Source: Actinomycetes bacterium (lineage in GTDB: Bacteria > Actinomycetota > Acidimicrobiia > Acidimicrobiales > Acidimicrobiaceae). From it: a stretch of 64,000 bases of DNA. Of this stretch, positions 17,095 through 26,200 are shown one piece after another. A program made the position numbers and the translations under genes. The notes under the pieces are model-generated. The model did not search any database, was not told where the DNA came from, and was given only the letters and a program-made list of their open reading frames with translations. Every line of letters starts with the position of its first letter. The stretch's first letter is position 1. Where the stretch lies: the NCBI GenBank assembly GCA_021841935.1, contig JAKCDL010000006.1, forward strand, positions 21,736 to 85,735, written 5' to 3'.

Positions 17095-17916
17095 GTGTCA
17101 CAATCAGCGCCGAGCACAAGGCCTTTTGTAATAATACCAACCTACAATGAGGCCCAAAACATCAAAAGTGTGACACAGCGAATCTTTGCCGCCGTGCCGA
17201 ACATCAACGTACTGGTGATCGATGACTCATCGCCTGATGGTACAGCAGATGTAGTCAGGGAGTTGATGAACGAAAACCCTAACTTGGAACTTCGTGTTCG
17301 CCAAGGAAAGCAGGGACTCGGTTCGGCATATCGATTTGGCTTTCGTGAGGCAATTACGATGGGAGCCACGGCATTAATCGAGATGGACGCGGACCTTTCT
17401 CACGAACCTGAGGCACTTCCTTCACTCTTGAGTGCCGCAGATTCAGGAGCAGATTTAGTAATTGGATCTAGATATGTGCAAGGTGGTCGTTCGCCAGGAC
17501 TTTCACCATCAAGACTTGCTCTTAGTCGAGGTGGCAACATCTATGCCAATCTCGCCCTTGGAATAGGAGTGAGAGACGCTACAAGCGGCTTTCGAGTTTA
17601 CCGCCCTGAACTTATAGAAAAGATAAATCTAGATACAGTTAGTGCGGATGGTTACGGTTTTCAGATTGAGATGGTCTTTAGGAGTCGACTCCTCGGGGCG
17701 ACTATTAGGGAAGTCGCAATAATCTTTCACCAGCGCACTTTGGGAATTTCGAAGATGTCCAACGAAATTGTAAAAGAGGCTATGACTCTTTGTACGGTTT
17801 GGGGTTTCCAAAGAAGAATGAGGCAGCTGAAAGGTCTTCGTGGCGACTTCGTTCCATTCCATAAAGACTCCTCTTCGATCAAAGATGCAATAATCTCTTC
17901 GATTAGGGCCAGCTAG
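17095..17916 (+). CDS. Polyprenol-phosphate mannosyltransferase (dolichol-phosphate mannose synthase type)
   Basis: This 273-aa family 2 glycosyltransferase has PTYNEAQNI near 15-23, IDDSSPDGT (42-50) and DAD (98-100), followed by the GSRYVQGG and ATSGFRVY motifs of Ppm1/DPM1 enzymes. It makes polyprenyl-phosphate-mannose from GDP-mannose for cell-envelope glycans. It lacks the membrane anchor found in some homologues. The start at GTG 17095 is chosen for AAGGAGG at 17085-17091; this also avoids the overlap with orn. dut follows after 16 bp. Confidence 0.88.
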   Translation: MSQSAPSTRPFVIIPTYNEAQNIKSVTQRIFAAVPNINVLVIDDSSPDGTADVVRELMNENPNLELRVRQGKQGLGSAYRFGFREAITMGATALIEMDADLSHEPEALPSLLSAADSGADLVIGSRYVQGGRSPGLSPSRLALSRGGNIYANLALGIGVRDATSGFRVYRPELIEKINLDTVSADGYGFQIEMVFRSRLLGATIREVAIIFHQRTLGISKMSNEIVKEAMTLCTVWGFQRRMRQLKGLRGDFVPFHKDSSSIKDAIISSIRAS

Positions 17917-17932
17917 TTGAACCAAATAGCAA

Positions 17933-18379
17933 ATGGCTAATAACTATACGGTTGGATTCAAGCCTCTCCGGGAGGGAGTCTCTCCTCCTACCTACGGACA
18001 CCCTGGTGATGGTGCGGTTGATTTAGTAACTGCAGAAGAGGTTCTCCTAAATCCATTTGAAAGAAGGGCGATTCCCCTTGGTTATGCCCTTGAAATCCCA
18101 AGCGACCTTGTTGCCCTCGTACTACCAAGATCAGGGTTTTCTCTTAATACTTCGATAATTCTCCCTAACGCCCCGGGGCTGATTGATCCAACCTACAAAG
18201 GCGAGATCGCGGTGATTGTTGCAAACATACATCCAACTGCTATCCATAAGATCGAAGCCGGGACCCGTATTGCTCAGATGCTTTTTCTACCAAGGATTGA
18301 CGTTTCATTTGCAGTTACAGAAACTCTAAGTACTAGCACGAGGGGTGAAGGGGGATTCGGGTCGACCGGATACCGCTAG
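17933..18379 (+). CDS. dut: dUTP diphosphatase
   Basis: This 148-aa trimeric dUTPase keeps uracil out of DNA by converting dUTP to dUMP. All five motifs are present: GDGAVDL (25-31), PRSG (65-68), GLIDPTYKGE (82-91), RIAQ (112-115) and the C-terminal RGEGGFGSTG (137-146) that closes over the substrate. Motif III has Pro where Asp-Asp or Asp-Tyr is more usual. It is close behind the mannosyltransferase gene and probably co-transcribed. Confidence 0.95.
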   Translation: MANNYTVGFKPLREGVSPPTYGHPGDGAVDLVTAEEVLLNPFERRAIPLGYALEIPSDLVALVLPRSGFSLNTSIILPNAPGLIDPTYKGEIAVIVANIHPTAIHKIEAGTRIAQMLFLPRIDVSFAVTETLSTSTRGEGGFGSTGYR

Positions 18380-18439
18380 TTCGACAGTCGCAACCTTGCA
18401 AAAGGAAGTATCTTTAACCTAGCGACAGTATTAGATGGG

Positions 18440-19864
18440 GTGTTCAATTTGGCGGCTAAGCGACTTAGCGGACTCGATAGCGGATTTTTAGCCCTCGATA
18501 ACCCTACGATGCATCTACACATCGGAGTACTCCTTCTGCTAAGAGATGAGTTGCAACGAGAAGATTCGGCGCTAGATCGAGTAAAAAGCCAATTCTCGTC
18601 CCGGATTGATGCAATGGAGAATTTCCAATCCCGTGTCGTCGAAGTTCCTCTTGGAATCGTGGAGCCATTTTGGGCTAGAGTTCAGGACTTCAAGATAGAC
18701 GACCATATAGTTGAAGCGAATTTTCAAGGCGATTTCAGCGAACTGATGAGGTACTCCGGAGACTTTATCTCAAAGCCTCTAGCTAAAGACCGACCCCTCT
18801 GGCAGGTAGAAGTAGTTGATTCGATTCAAGATCGACCAGGATCCTTCGCAGTGATCGCAAAGATTCACCATGCGCTAATCGACGGCGTCATGGGTATCGA
18901 AGTTCTGGCCAATCTATTTGATTTTGAACCAAATCCGAGTTCATTTTGGGGTGGGGATATTGAAAGAGAGCTTGATTCGGATGGTGAATTAAACTCAATT
19001 GAGATTTTCACCTCGATAATCGGCGACGTTCTCAACAAAGTGCGCGAAGCCCCGAAGATCGTAGACATGCTCGGTAGAGCTGCATTGGACTTTGTCAACT
19101 ACACAAAGACAGAGGAGAACACCTCTCACTTGCCAGCTCTGTTTACCGCTCCAAGGACACCAATGAGCGGATCGCTCACCGCCGAAAGGGTAGTAACATT
19201 CTTGGATCTTCCCCTTGATAGATTCAAGGAGTTGGCCCGAGAGCTGAATGTTACAGTCAACGATTTGTCGATGGCTGTGGTCTCTTTTGCACTCGATCGA
19301 TATCTAGAGATGCTTGGACATCAAGGCGGCGAGGATTTGGTATCGATGATGCCGATGTCAAATCCGGGTCGCGATAGATCAACGGCAAATCAGATTAGCG
19401 CCCTTCTCGTCTCACTGGGTAACTCCATCTCCGACCCCGTCGATAGGATTAAATTTATCTCTGCGGCCACGAAAAAGGCGAAGGAATTTCACCGACGGGC
19501 TCAGTTAGAAAGAGTCACATCGGCTACATCTCTTATGCCTCCCGCCCTTACATCTGCTTTATCGAACTTAGCTCACCGGCTTCGGGCTTTTGATGCTATC
19601 TCACCGGCGTTTAACATTTTGATCTCGTCAGTTAAAGGGCCGAGCTCGCCTCTTTACCTTGCTGGATCTGAGTTAGTCTCCGTCATTCCCTTTGGTCCTT
19701 TAGCTGAATCTGTTCCCCTTAATGTCACCGTGGTAAGTTACTGTGCTGACTTGGTCTTCGGAATCGTTAGTGACGAACGGAGTAGAAGTTCACTCGATAC
19801 ATTCGCTAATTTCATCACTGCAGTATTTGAAGAACTTTCTACTACGGTTCTTCCAATGGAGTAA
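18440..19864 (+). CDS. Wax ester synthase / diacylglycerol acyltransferase (WS/DGAT family)
   Basis: This 474-aa acyl-CoA:alcohol/diacylglycerol acyltransferase has the N-terminal opening RLSGLDSGFLALD(N)PTMHLH and the active-site motif HHALIDG (143-149). The C-terminal domain has the expected NILISSVKGP stretch. It makes storage lipids or wax esters at the membrane. The start is GTG 18440 or TTG 18449; neither has a strong ribosome binding site. Its presence fits an actinobacterium. Confidence 0.9.
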   Translation: MFNLAAKRLSGLDSGFLALDNPTMHLHIGVLLLLRDELQREDSALDRVKSQFSSRIDAMENFQSRVVEVPLGIVEPFWARVQDFKIDDHIVEANFQGDFSELMRYSGDFISKPLAKDRPLWQVEVVDSIQDRPGSFAVIAKIHHALIDGVMGIEVLANLFDFEPNPSSFWGGDIERELDSDGELNSIEIFTSIIGDVLNKVREAPKIVDMLGRAALDFVNYTKTEENTSHLPALFTAPRTPMSGSLTAERVVTFLDLPLDRFKELARELNVTVNDLSMAVVSFALDRYLEMLGHQGGEDLVSMMPMSNPGRDRSTANQISALLVSLGNSISDPVDRIKFISAATKKAKEFHRRAQLERVTSATSLMPPALTSALSNLAHRLRAFDAISPAFNILISSVKGPSSPLYLAGSELVSVIPFGPLAESVPLNVTVVSYCADLVFGIVSDERSRSSLDTFANFITAVFEELSTTVLPME

Positions 19865-19884
19865 TACTTCTTACTACAACTGCA

Positions 19885-19911
19885 TTGAAGCAATTACATC
19901 CTTGTTATAAT
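19885..19911 (+). promoter_or_regulatory. Promoter of tRNA-Gly
   Basis: A consensus TATAAT box lies at 19906-19911, 14 bp before the mature tRNA. TTGAAG at 19885-19890 is a plausible -35 element, although the 15-bp spacer is short. Confidence 0.6.
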
Positions 19912-19925
19912 GTATAAAGCATTGC

Positions 19926-19998
19926 GCGGACGTGGCTCAGTTGGTAGAGCATCACCTTGCCAAGGTGAGGGTCGCGGGTTCGAATCCCGTCGTCCGCT
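19926..19998 (+). tRNA. tRNA-Gly (anticodon GCC)
   Basis: The 73-nt sequence folds into a full cloverleaf. The acceptor stem is GCGGACG/CGTCCGC, the D-arm contains GCTCAGTTGGTAGAGC, and the anticodon loop TTGCCAA gives GCC, which reads GGC and GGU. The T-arm contains GGTTCGAATCC. The discriminator base is T, as usual for bacterial tRNA-Gly, and the CCA end is not encoded. Confidence 0.97.
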
Positions 19999-20009
19999 CT
20001 ATTTTTTTA
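19999..20009 (+). terminator. T-run terminating tRNA-Gly
   Basis: A run of seven T residues starts 3-4 nt after the tRNA, and the tRNA acceptor/T-arm can serve as the hairpin. Confidence 0.5.
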
Positions 20010-20528
20010 ACACTAACATTGCGGCTCATCGGATATTAGCGTGTTTGATCGTTTCGATAATTGCTAGTGTTCCATCGGATGCCTAGCAGGGCCTAAAAGC
20101 CGAGATATCTTTAAAAAAATAAAGGGCTTAGTCAAGAGAGTTAACTTTCATCGAGACATTGACTTCTTTTATCATCGACTTCGCACCGAGGTATTTTTGT
20201 GGTGATATGTTCGGGTCAAACAACAGCATATCCCTCGTTGATCTGCCGGCTTTAGTTGAGCGATCTCTTGGAGATTTAGAAGCTCTACAGCCTGAGTTAG
20301 GTAAAATTTCCCGTTTGTGACTTTATATCTTTGTGTTCCGCGATCTTTCAATTGAGGTGGCGCTGTCATTTAAAATACATTTGCACTTTGAGCCGTTCTG
20401 GCTCATGATGGTGCCTTAGGCCGAGATTTCGAACTTTAGTCTTTGGAAATCTCGGCCAGATGTTGCACCTTTGCAGCTCGGTGTGGTTCTAGAGGTGGAG
20501 TGCAAGGTGGTCGATTTGACCACAGGGC
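20010..20528. other. 519-bp intergenic region with a 12-bp hairpin
   Basis: No convincing gene is seen. A perfect 12-bp inverted repeat (20419-20430 and 20456-20467, 25-nt loop) lies just downstream of the minus-strand oxidoreductase and may end its transcript, though the loop is long and there is no T-tract. A 65-codon minus frame at 20172-20369 lacks coding character. Confidence 0.4.
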
Positions 20529-21455
20529 TTACTTTATGACGATCGCGATCTTGCCCCTAGTGTGTCCTGACATATTTGACTCGAACGCCTTTGCGGCGTC
20601 ATTTAGTTGGAATGATTCAGTGACGATGGGTCGAACTTTTCCACCTTCGATTAGGCGAGTGATGGCCCCTAAATCTTCGACGCTTGGCTTTACGAAGACG
20701 TACTTTCCGCCGTACTGTTGAACTGTTCCGTCGGTAATCGAAGCCACTCGCTCCTTGTGTTTGAGAAGTTCGACAGGACGATGTCCATCTGGACCACCGC
20801 TCAAGTCAAAGAAGGCATCGATTCCATTTGGCGAGTGCGAACGAATTTCATCTAGTAGGGTTTCGCCATATGACACAGCTTTAGCACCAAGTGACTCGAT
20901 GAACTCGTGATTCCTCGATGAGCCACTTGCAATTACCTGTGCGCCGAGTGCCTTGGCTATCTGGATTGCAAAGCTACCAACTCCACCGGCGCCGGCGCTA
21001 ATGAAGATGGTTTCCCCTTCTTGAATCTGGAGGGCTTCAACTAATCCTTGATAAGCGGTCAAACCCGCAAGTGGTACGGTTCCGGCCTCGGTAAATGTCA
21101 GATTTCTGGGCTTTAGCGCGATAGTTCGAGCTGGCGCCGCGATCTTCTCGGCAAAGGTTCCAGGGTGCACGAAGTCAAGTCGCACATATCCATATACTTC
21201 GTCACCAACATTGATTCCCCTTACAGCGGGGCCTGTAGCAACGACAGTACCTGCAGCATCCCACCCTGGAATAATTGGGAACTTCGAATAGAGTACTTGA
21301 TCTAGGTAACCAGCTGTAATCTTCCAGTCAACTGGATTGACGGAGGCCGCCGCCACTTCAATTAGAACCGAATCAGGGCCGACCTTTGGTTCGGTAACTT
21401 CTCCAAATTGAAGAACCTCAGGGCCTCCGTAGTTTTCATAGTAAATCGCCTTCAT
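20529..21455 (-). CDS. NADP-dependent medium-chain oxidoreductase (quinone reductase-like)
   Basis: This 308-aa zinc-free MDR protein has the opening MKAIYYENYGGPEVL, the PVDWKI and GWDAAGTV landmarks, and the NADP-binding GAGGVGS at 155-161. Relatives reduce quinones or enones. The start at 21455 is chosen for GGAAGAG upstream, over a frame that begins at 21479. It is a single gene downstream of the phytochrome operon, with 372 bp between them, so co-transcription is doubtful. Confidence 0.87.
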   Translation of the reverse strand: MKAIYYENYGGPEVLQFGEVTEPKVGPDSVLIEVAAASVNPVDWKITAGYLDQVLYSKFPIIPGWDAAGTVVATGPAVRGINVGDEVYGYVRLDFVHPGTFAEKIAAPARTIALKPRNLTFTEAGTVPLAGLTAYQGLVEALQIQEGETIFISAGAGGVGSFAIQIAKALGAQVIASGSSRNHEFIESLGAKAVSYGETLLDEIRSHSPNGIDAFFDLSGGPDGHRPVELLKHKERVASITDGTVQQYGGKYVFVKPSVEDLGAITRLIEGGKVRPIVTESFQLNDAAKAFESNMSGHTRGKIAIVIK

Positions 21456-21827
21456 GCTCTTCCTTTTCACTTGTTCCAATGAAAAAACATAACTAAAACA
21501 GCGCTATTCCCAACGTCCCTTTGGCATGCGTCGGTCAAACAGTAGAGTGGACCGACTAGGGGCCCTGTTTGAATGGGCAAAAAGATTCACAACTGCACAA
21601 GAGCTAAGCTCGCCAATGCTGCATTGCTCCATCGTCTTGGGTTCATTGGGTTTAGGGGATAAAGGTTAGTGGAAAGGGGCCCTCGATAGAGGGGTGTAGT
21701 TGCTATGCAAAGTTGTGATCTACTCGCTATGGGCATGGCACACTTGGGAAACTATTCGTAGATCTAACTCGGGAGAGACGTTTTATCGATGTCTATGCCA
21801 CAACTAAGATGTGTAATGCATTGATCT
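21456..21827. other. 372-bp intergenic region between phytochrome operon and oxidoreductase
   Basis: The only structure I see is a 7-bp inverted repeat (21530-21536 and 21550-21556, GTCGGTC/GACCGAC, 13-nt spacer). It could be an operator for the oxidoreductase gene or a weak terminator for the upstream operon. No gene is recognised. Confidence 0.35.
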
Positions 21828-23267
21828 CTACGCGATTGAAGATCCATAACTTAATGCTCGCGCGATTGCCGATAGGGTTCTGATATCGCCCCGAGAGAAA
21901 CTCCTGCAGTGGCCGTGGCGGGTCTCAATGTAGCTTTCAAATGATGCCCGTGGAGAGGCTTCGACTTTAGGGTCAGTCGTGCTAGCTGCAGTTGCAGGAC
22001 GATGTCCCCAGGTTATCTCCTCAATCTCTTCCGTTCTAAAGACGATTAGGTTCCATGTTTCGCCCTCAAAGGTAAACGCTACACGAGCTAGACCAACATA
22101 GGTTGAATTATGACCTTGGAAGTCACTATGGATTGATTCAGAAACATATGGCGGTTCGAGTGAATCATCTAGAGATAGCAGGAGTTCAACGCTATCAGGG
22201 TCATCGTCGAAGTCATGGCTCAAAACCTCTTCGCCATTTGAGACAATTAGAGCAGAGGCGCTCATTAGATGACATATCTCGATGGAGGAGTTCGTCATTA
22301 CTGTTGCGATTGGTTTTTCATCTAAGACGTCACGTCGAATGCGACTCTCTAAACGACCTAATCGGTCGTAATTTTCAATCTGGTTTCTGTGTACTTCGGT
22401 TGATATTCGATTGTTGAAGCGACGAGTTAGCTCTTTAACTTTTAGTAGCTGCGAAAGGGATATGTTCGTATAGCTTTCGCTGTGTCCGCTAACTAATCCC
22501 CACAACCTTCCATCTACATCGATAGGTATCGAAAGCGAGGAATAAGTTCCCATCGCCTTCATGTAACTTATGTGAAATGGGGATACGCTTCGAACGTCGC
22601 TAAATGTTAGGTCGGGCGGTTCTTGATTGACTGAAGCTATCGAAATAGCATCGCCGTCACGGTCCCTAATTGTTCTCCAAGGATTGAGAAGATAGAGGCT
22701 TCTAGCCACCATGGGGACGTCACTAGCCGGGTAGCGATGGCCCAAGTATGAACCGATCCCAGGTACGTGGGATTCGGCAATCACCTCGCCGTCTTCGTTA
22801 TCTGTAAATCGATACACCATGACACGGTCGAGTTTCGTCTCGAATCTAACTCGATCTACGAATTCATCATTGTCGGTGATGTTCGCAATGACGGTTGGGG
22901 ACGGAGAAAACGCATCATCGCCCAGGCCGTAGACTTCGAGGATAGTTGATTTGGCGAGGGTCAATATTGAGCCCTCTATGTGGTTATCGTTGTGAAGGAG
23001 CGAGAAGTACCGTCGGTAGACCAAAGGCTCTCGCACGGTTGTTACAAAGTGTAAATTTTGAAGAGCTAAAAAGACCGTCAAGTTAGCTCTCTTTAAAATT
23101 GCCTCAAAGACATCTTCGTGACCTAATAGTGAGGCGTCAAAGTTGGCAGATATGTCAGTGAGTTCTCCGCTGGCTTCAAAGACGGCAACTGAGTTTCCAC
23201 TCTGGACTTTTCCACTTAGGTGTAGATTTTCCTGTTCGCATCGGTCGATGAAGTTGCTTTTTACCAT
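21828..23267 (-). CDS. Stand-alone bacteriophytochrome photosensory core (PAS-GAF-PHY, no output domain)
   Basis: This 479-aa protein aligns along its length with the photosensory module of bacteriophytochromes. Cys10 sits where the biliverdin-binding Cys lies in the PAS domain (DRCEQENLH). The GAF domain has DRVMVYRF (147-154), PASDVP (180-185, with the pyrrole-water Asp183), SPFHISY (229-235, His232 and Tyr235) and RLWGLVSGH (254-262, His262). The PHY domain carries the tongue motifs WG (420-421) and PRASF (439-443). The protein ends where the output helix would begin, so there is no kinase, GGDEF or other effector. Its gene starts 9 nt after the stop of the CheB-CheR-GGDEF-EAL gene, which suggests that they work together. 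No heme oxygenase for biliverdin synthesis is in the window. Confidence 0.9.
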   Translation of the reverse strand: MVKSNFIDRCEQENLHLSGKVQSGNSVAVFEASGELTDISANFDASLLGHEDVFEAILKRANLTVFLALQNLHFVTTVREPLVYRRYFSLLHNDNHIEGSILTLAKSTILEVYGLGDDAFSPSPTVIANITDNDEFVDRVRFETKLDRVMVYRFTDNEDGEVIAESHVPGIGSYLGHRYPASDVPMVARSLYLLNPWRTIRDRDGDAISIASVNQEPPDLTFSDVRSVSPFHISYMKAMGTYSSLSIPIDVDGRLWGLVSGHSESYTNISLSQLLKVKELTRRFNNRISTEVHRNQIENYDRLGRLESRIRRDVLDEKPIATVMTNSSIEICHLMSASALIVSNGEEVLSHDFDDDPDSVELLLSLDDSLEPPYVSESIHSDFQGHNSTYVGLARVAFTFEGETWNLIVFRTEEIEEITWGHRPATAASTTDPKVEASPRASFESYIETRHGHCRSFSRGDIRTLSAIARALSYGSSIA

Positions 23268-23276
23268 TGAGTTGGC

Positions 23277-26200
23277 CTACGCCTTGTCTCCTTTGGCTAT
23301 GAGATCTTCAAAGTCGATAGCCTTCATTGGTCGATGAAAGAGATATCCTTGACCTGTAGCGCAACCATTTTCGACCAACCAGTTGGCTTGTTCCCTCTCT
23401 TCGATACCTTCGGCGATTATCTCGAAGTTTAACGCACGAGATATCTCAATGATTGCTCTAGTGATTGCTTCACCGGTACCTTCTTGACCTGCGTCAGAGA
23501 TGAAGCTTCGATCGATCTTTATTTCAGTGGCTGGAATTGTTCTAAGGTAGGCCAGAGATGAAAAGCCCGTTCCGAAGTCATCGATGGAGAGGGTGATGTC
23601 ACTCTCCCTCAAGGCGTTGATGTTATTTAGAGCGACTTCAGAGTCTGATGCAAGCGCACTCTCTGTAATCTCTAACTTGATGGAGTTCCTACCTAGTTCG
23701 CGGCGATCTAACTCCGATATCACCCAATCGGCAAAGTCCTTTTGGTAGAGGTTTTTGACTGAAATATTGATTGCAATTGGAGGAACTGAAATATTTAGTC
23801 TCTTCCATTCAGCGAGGTCGTCAAGGACTTGGCTAACTACATAATTAGTTATCGCCTCTATCTGTCCTGTCGTCTCAGCTACGGTAATCAGTCGTCCGGT
23901 ATCGATTGGAAGAGTGTTTTCCGGTAGGTGTCGTAGGAGGGCTTCCGCGCCCTTGATTACTCCACTAGCAATGTCTATCTGCGGCTGGTAGTAGACACTA
24001 AATTCATTCGCCCTCAGAGACCGGCGAATCGAGTGTTCGATTCGGCTTCGATCATCTGCCTCAGCCTTCAACTGAGGGTGAAAGAATTGAACCTGATTGC
24101 GCCCGAGCTTCTTTGCTTGATACATAGCTGCATCGGCAGACTTAAGCAGGGTATTTGAATCCTCGCCGTCGTGTGGGAAGATTGCAACACCAATCGATGC
24201 ACTGACGTACTGCTCTAAGCCGCCGATGATGTACTTTTCGGTCAGAAGAGATAAAATTCGATCGCTAAGTTGATCCAAATCCTCGTTTTCAGCATCTTCG
24301 ACGATGATCGTGAACTCGTCGCCACCAAAACGTGTTACCAGGTCCGCTTCTCGAACCGAGTCCTTAATTCGATTGGATACTTCTCTTAGCAGTTCATCCC
24401 CGGCGTCGTGTCCTTGGCTGTCGTTTATGAACTTGAAGTTATCCAAGTCGACAAAGAGTAGGGCGAGGTTTCCGCCATTTCGGCGCTTACGAGCCAGGGC
24501 ACGGTTCAGGTACTCTTTGAATAGGAGTCGGTTGGGAAGAGAAGTTAGCTCGTCGTGAGTTGAGAGAAATTCGGCCTTCTCACGTGCTAGGACATTTGAC
24601 GAAATGTCGCTAAATATGGCGAGGATGTGCTCTACTCGACCCTTTGAATCTTCTACTACTGAGAGGGAGAGCCAAACTGGGGTCTTGCTTCCGTCGGTGG
24701 CAATTACTTTTTCTTCACCGCTCCACCTTCCAAACTCTCTAAGTGCATTCGATATTGATTCCGCTTCGTTGCGTTTTGTCGGTGACGATGACGCAGTATC
24801 GAAGACGAAGAACTTTTTGCCGACGATGTCAGAGAGTCTTTCGCGAGTCACTTCAAGATAAGCCGAATTGACCGTTACAACGTCGCCATCTGCGCTAAGG
24901 ACGGCGATTGCTTCTCCGGCATTCTCAAAAACCTTTGCAGCGAGTCGGAGTTCTTCTTCAGCTTGGCGTTTGGCGCTTTCATCGAGTAGCTGTACGCAGA
25001 CTGCATTTACCGTTCCGTCTTCTTCAAAGAGTGGAAGGTGAGTGGCACTTATAAAAATCGACTCATTATCGTCCGTCCGAAACTCATACTCGGTACTTCT
25101 AGCACTTCGAGTTCTAATCGTAATGAGGTCGCTCTCCATGATTTGAGATGCCATCGACGACGGAAAGACGTCAAAGTCATTGGTTGACTGTTCGATAATG
25201 CTGACGTTGTTGAAGAATTGTTGGAAGCGACGATTTGCATATAGGTATCTACCTTGGACATCTTTAATGACGAACATAATGGTCGTATTCTCCATAAGAG
25301 ATTCGACCATGAGCTCGGCACTTCTTCGCTTTAACTGGGCTGTAACGAGCTCGCTTGTATCTATCAGGGTCAATATCGTCCCGGCAAAGAGTCCGTATTC
25401 GTCGAGGTAAGGAGTTGCATTAGCCTGCCAGGTAATGCTCTCCTCGACGATGAGGTCTGAGACACTGTCGCCTAGCTCTCTCGCCTCATTGATCAAAGAA
25501 TGGAGTTTGAGCATCTTCTTTGGGAGGCGCAAAAGATCTAGCTTTGTTCCTACCATTATCGTTCTCAAATTGAATAGTCTCGCTGCTGCGAAGTTGAAGC
25601 GTTTGAGCGCCATAGAGTTATCGAGTACAAGCAGTGGAAAATCTAGGGCATTGTAGAGATTCTCGTAGTCGTTAGTTACGCCCGTAAGCTGAGCGGTACG
25701 AAGTGACAACTCGGTATTTAGAGATATGAGTTCCTCATTCGTAGCCTGCAACTCTTCGTTAGCCGCCTCTAGCTCCTCATTAGCGGCCTGCATCTCTTCG
25801 TTAGCAGCCTGAGCCTCTTCGTTGAGGGCTTGCATCTCCTCGTTGGAGGTTGCTAACTCCTCTATCATCGCTTGGAGGTTCTCGCGTGTAACGGCGAGTT
25901 CATCTTCGACTACCATATTCGAGATCTCGGGCGTTACTCTCTCTTCATTGCCACGTGACGATGCGTCGAACTCAATCGAAACCAAGAAGTTAGTTGTGTC
26001 GGCTTCAGCGAGGGGGGTTACAGAGAGCCTGAATGCCTCTCCGTCGATCATCCTTCGGCGCCCAATAGACTCTTCACGCTTCCGGGTAGATCTACTTAGA
26101 AGTGTCTGAAAGTCCCCCTGGAGTTCAAGGCGAAGAAGGTCGAAGGCGTTAGATGTATTTACTCCGGTTCGAACCTGAGTAAAACGTCCTATATCGCCAG

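Noticed and set aside
20172-20369. 65-codon minus frame near tRNA-Gly
   Set aside because: No ribosome binding site, no family, and odd composition.
19926-20528. tRNA-Gly as an integration site for a mobile element
   Set aside because: No integrase, direct repeat of the tRNA 3' end or foreign-looking genes follow in the window.
25720-25880. DNA-level repeats with CTCCTCATT/CTCTTCGTT units
   Set aside because: They encode the NEExxA heptads of the coiled coil in the CheB-CheR-GGDEF-EAL protein, so they are explained by protein structure.
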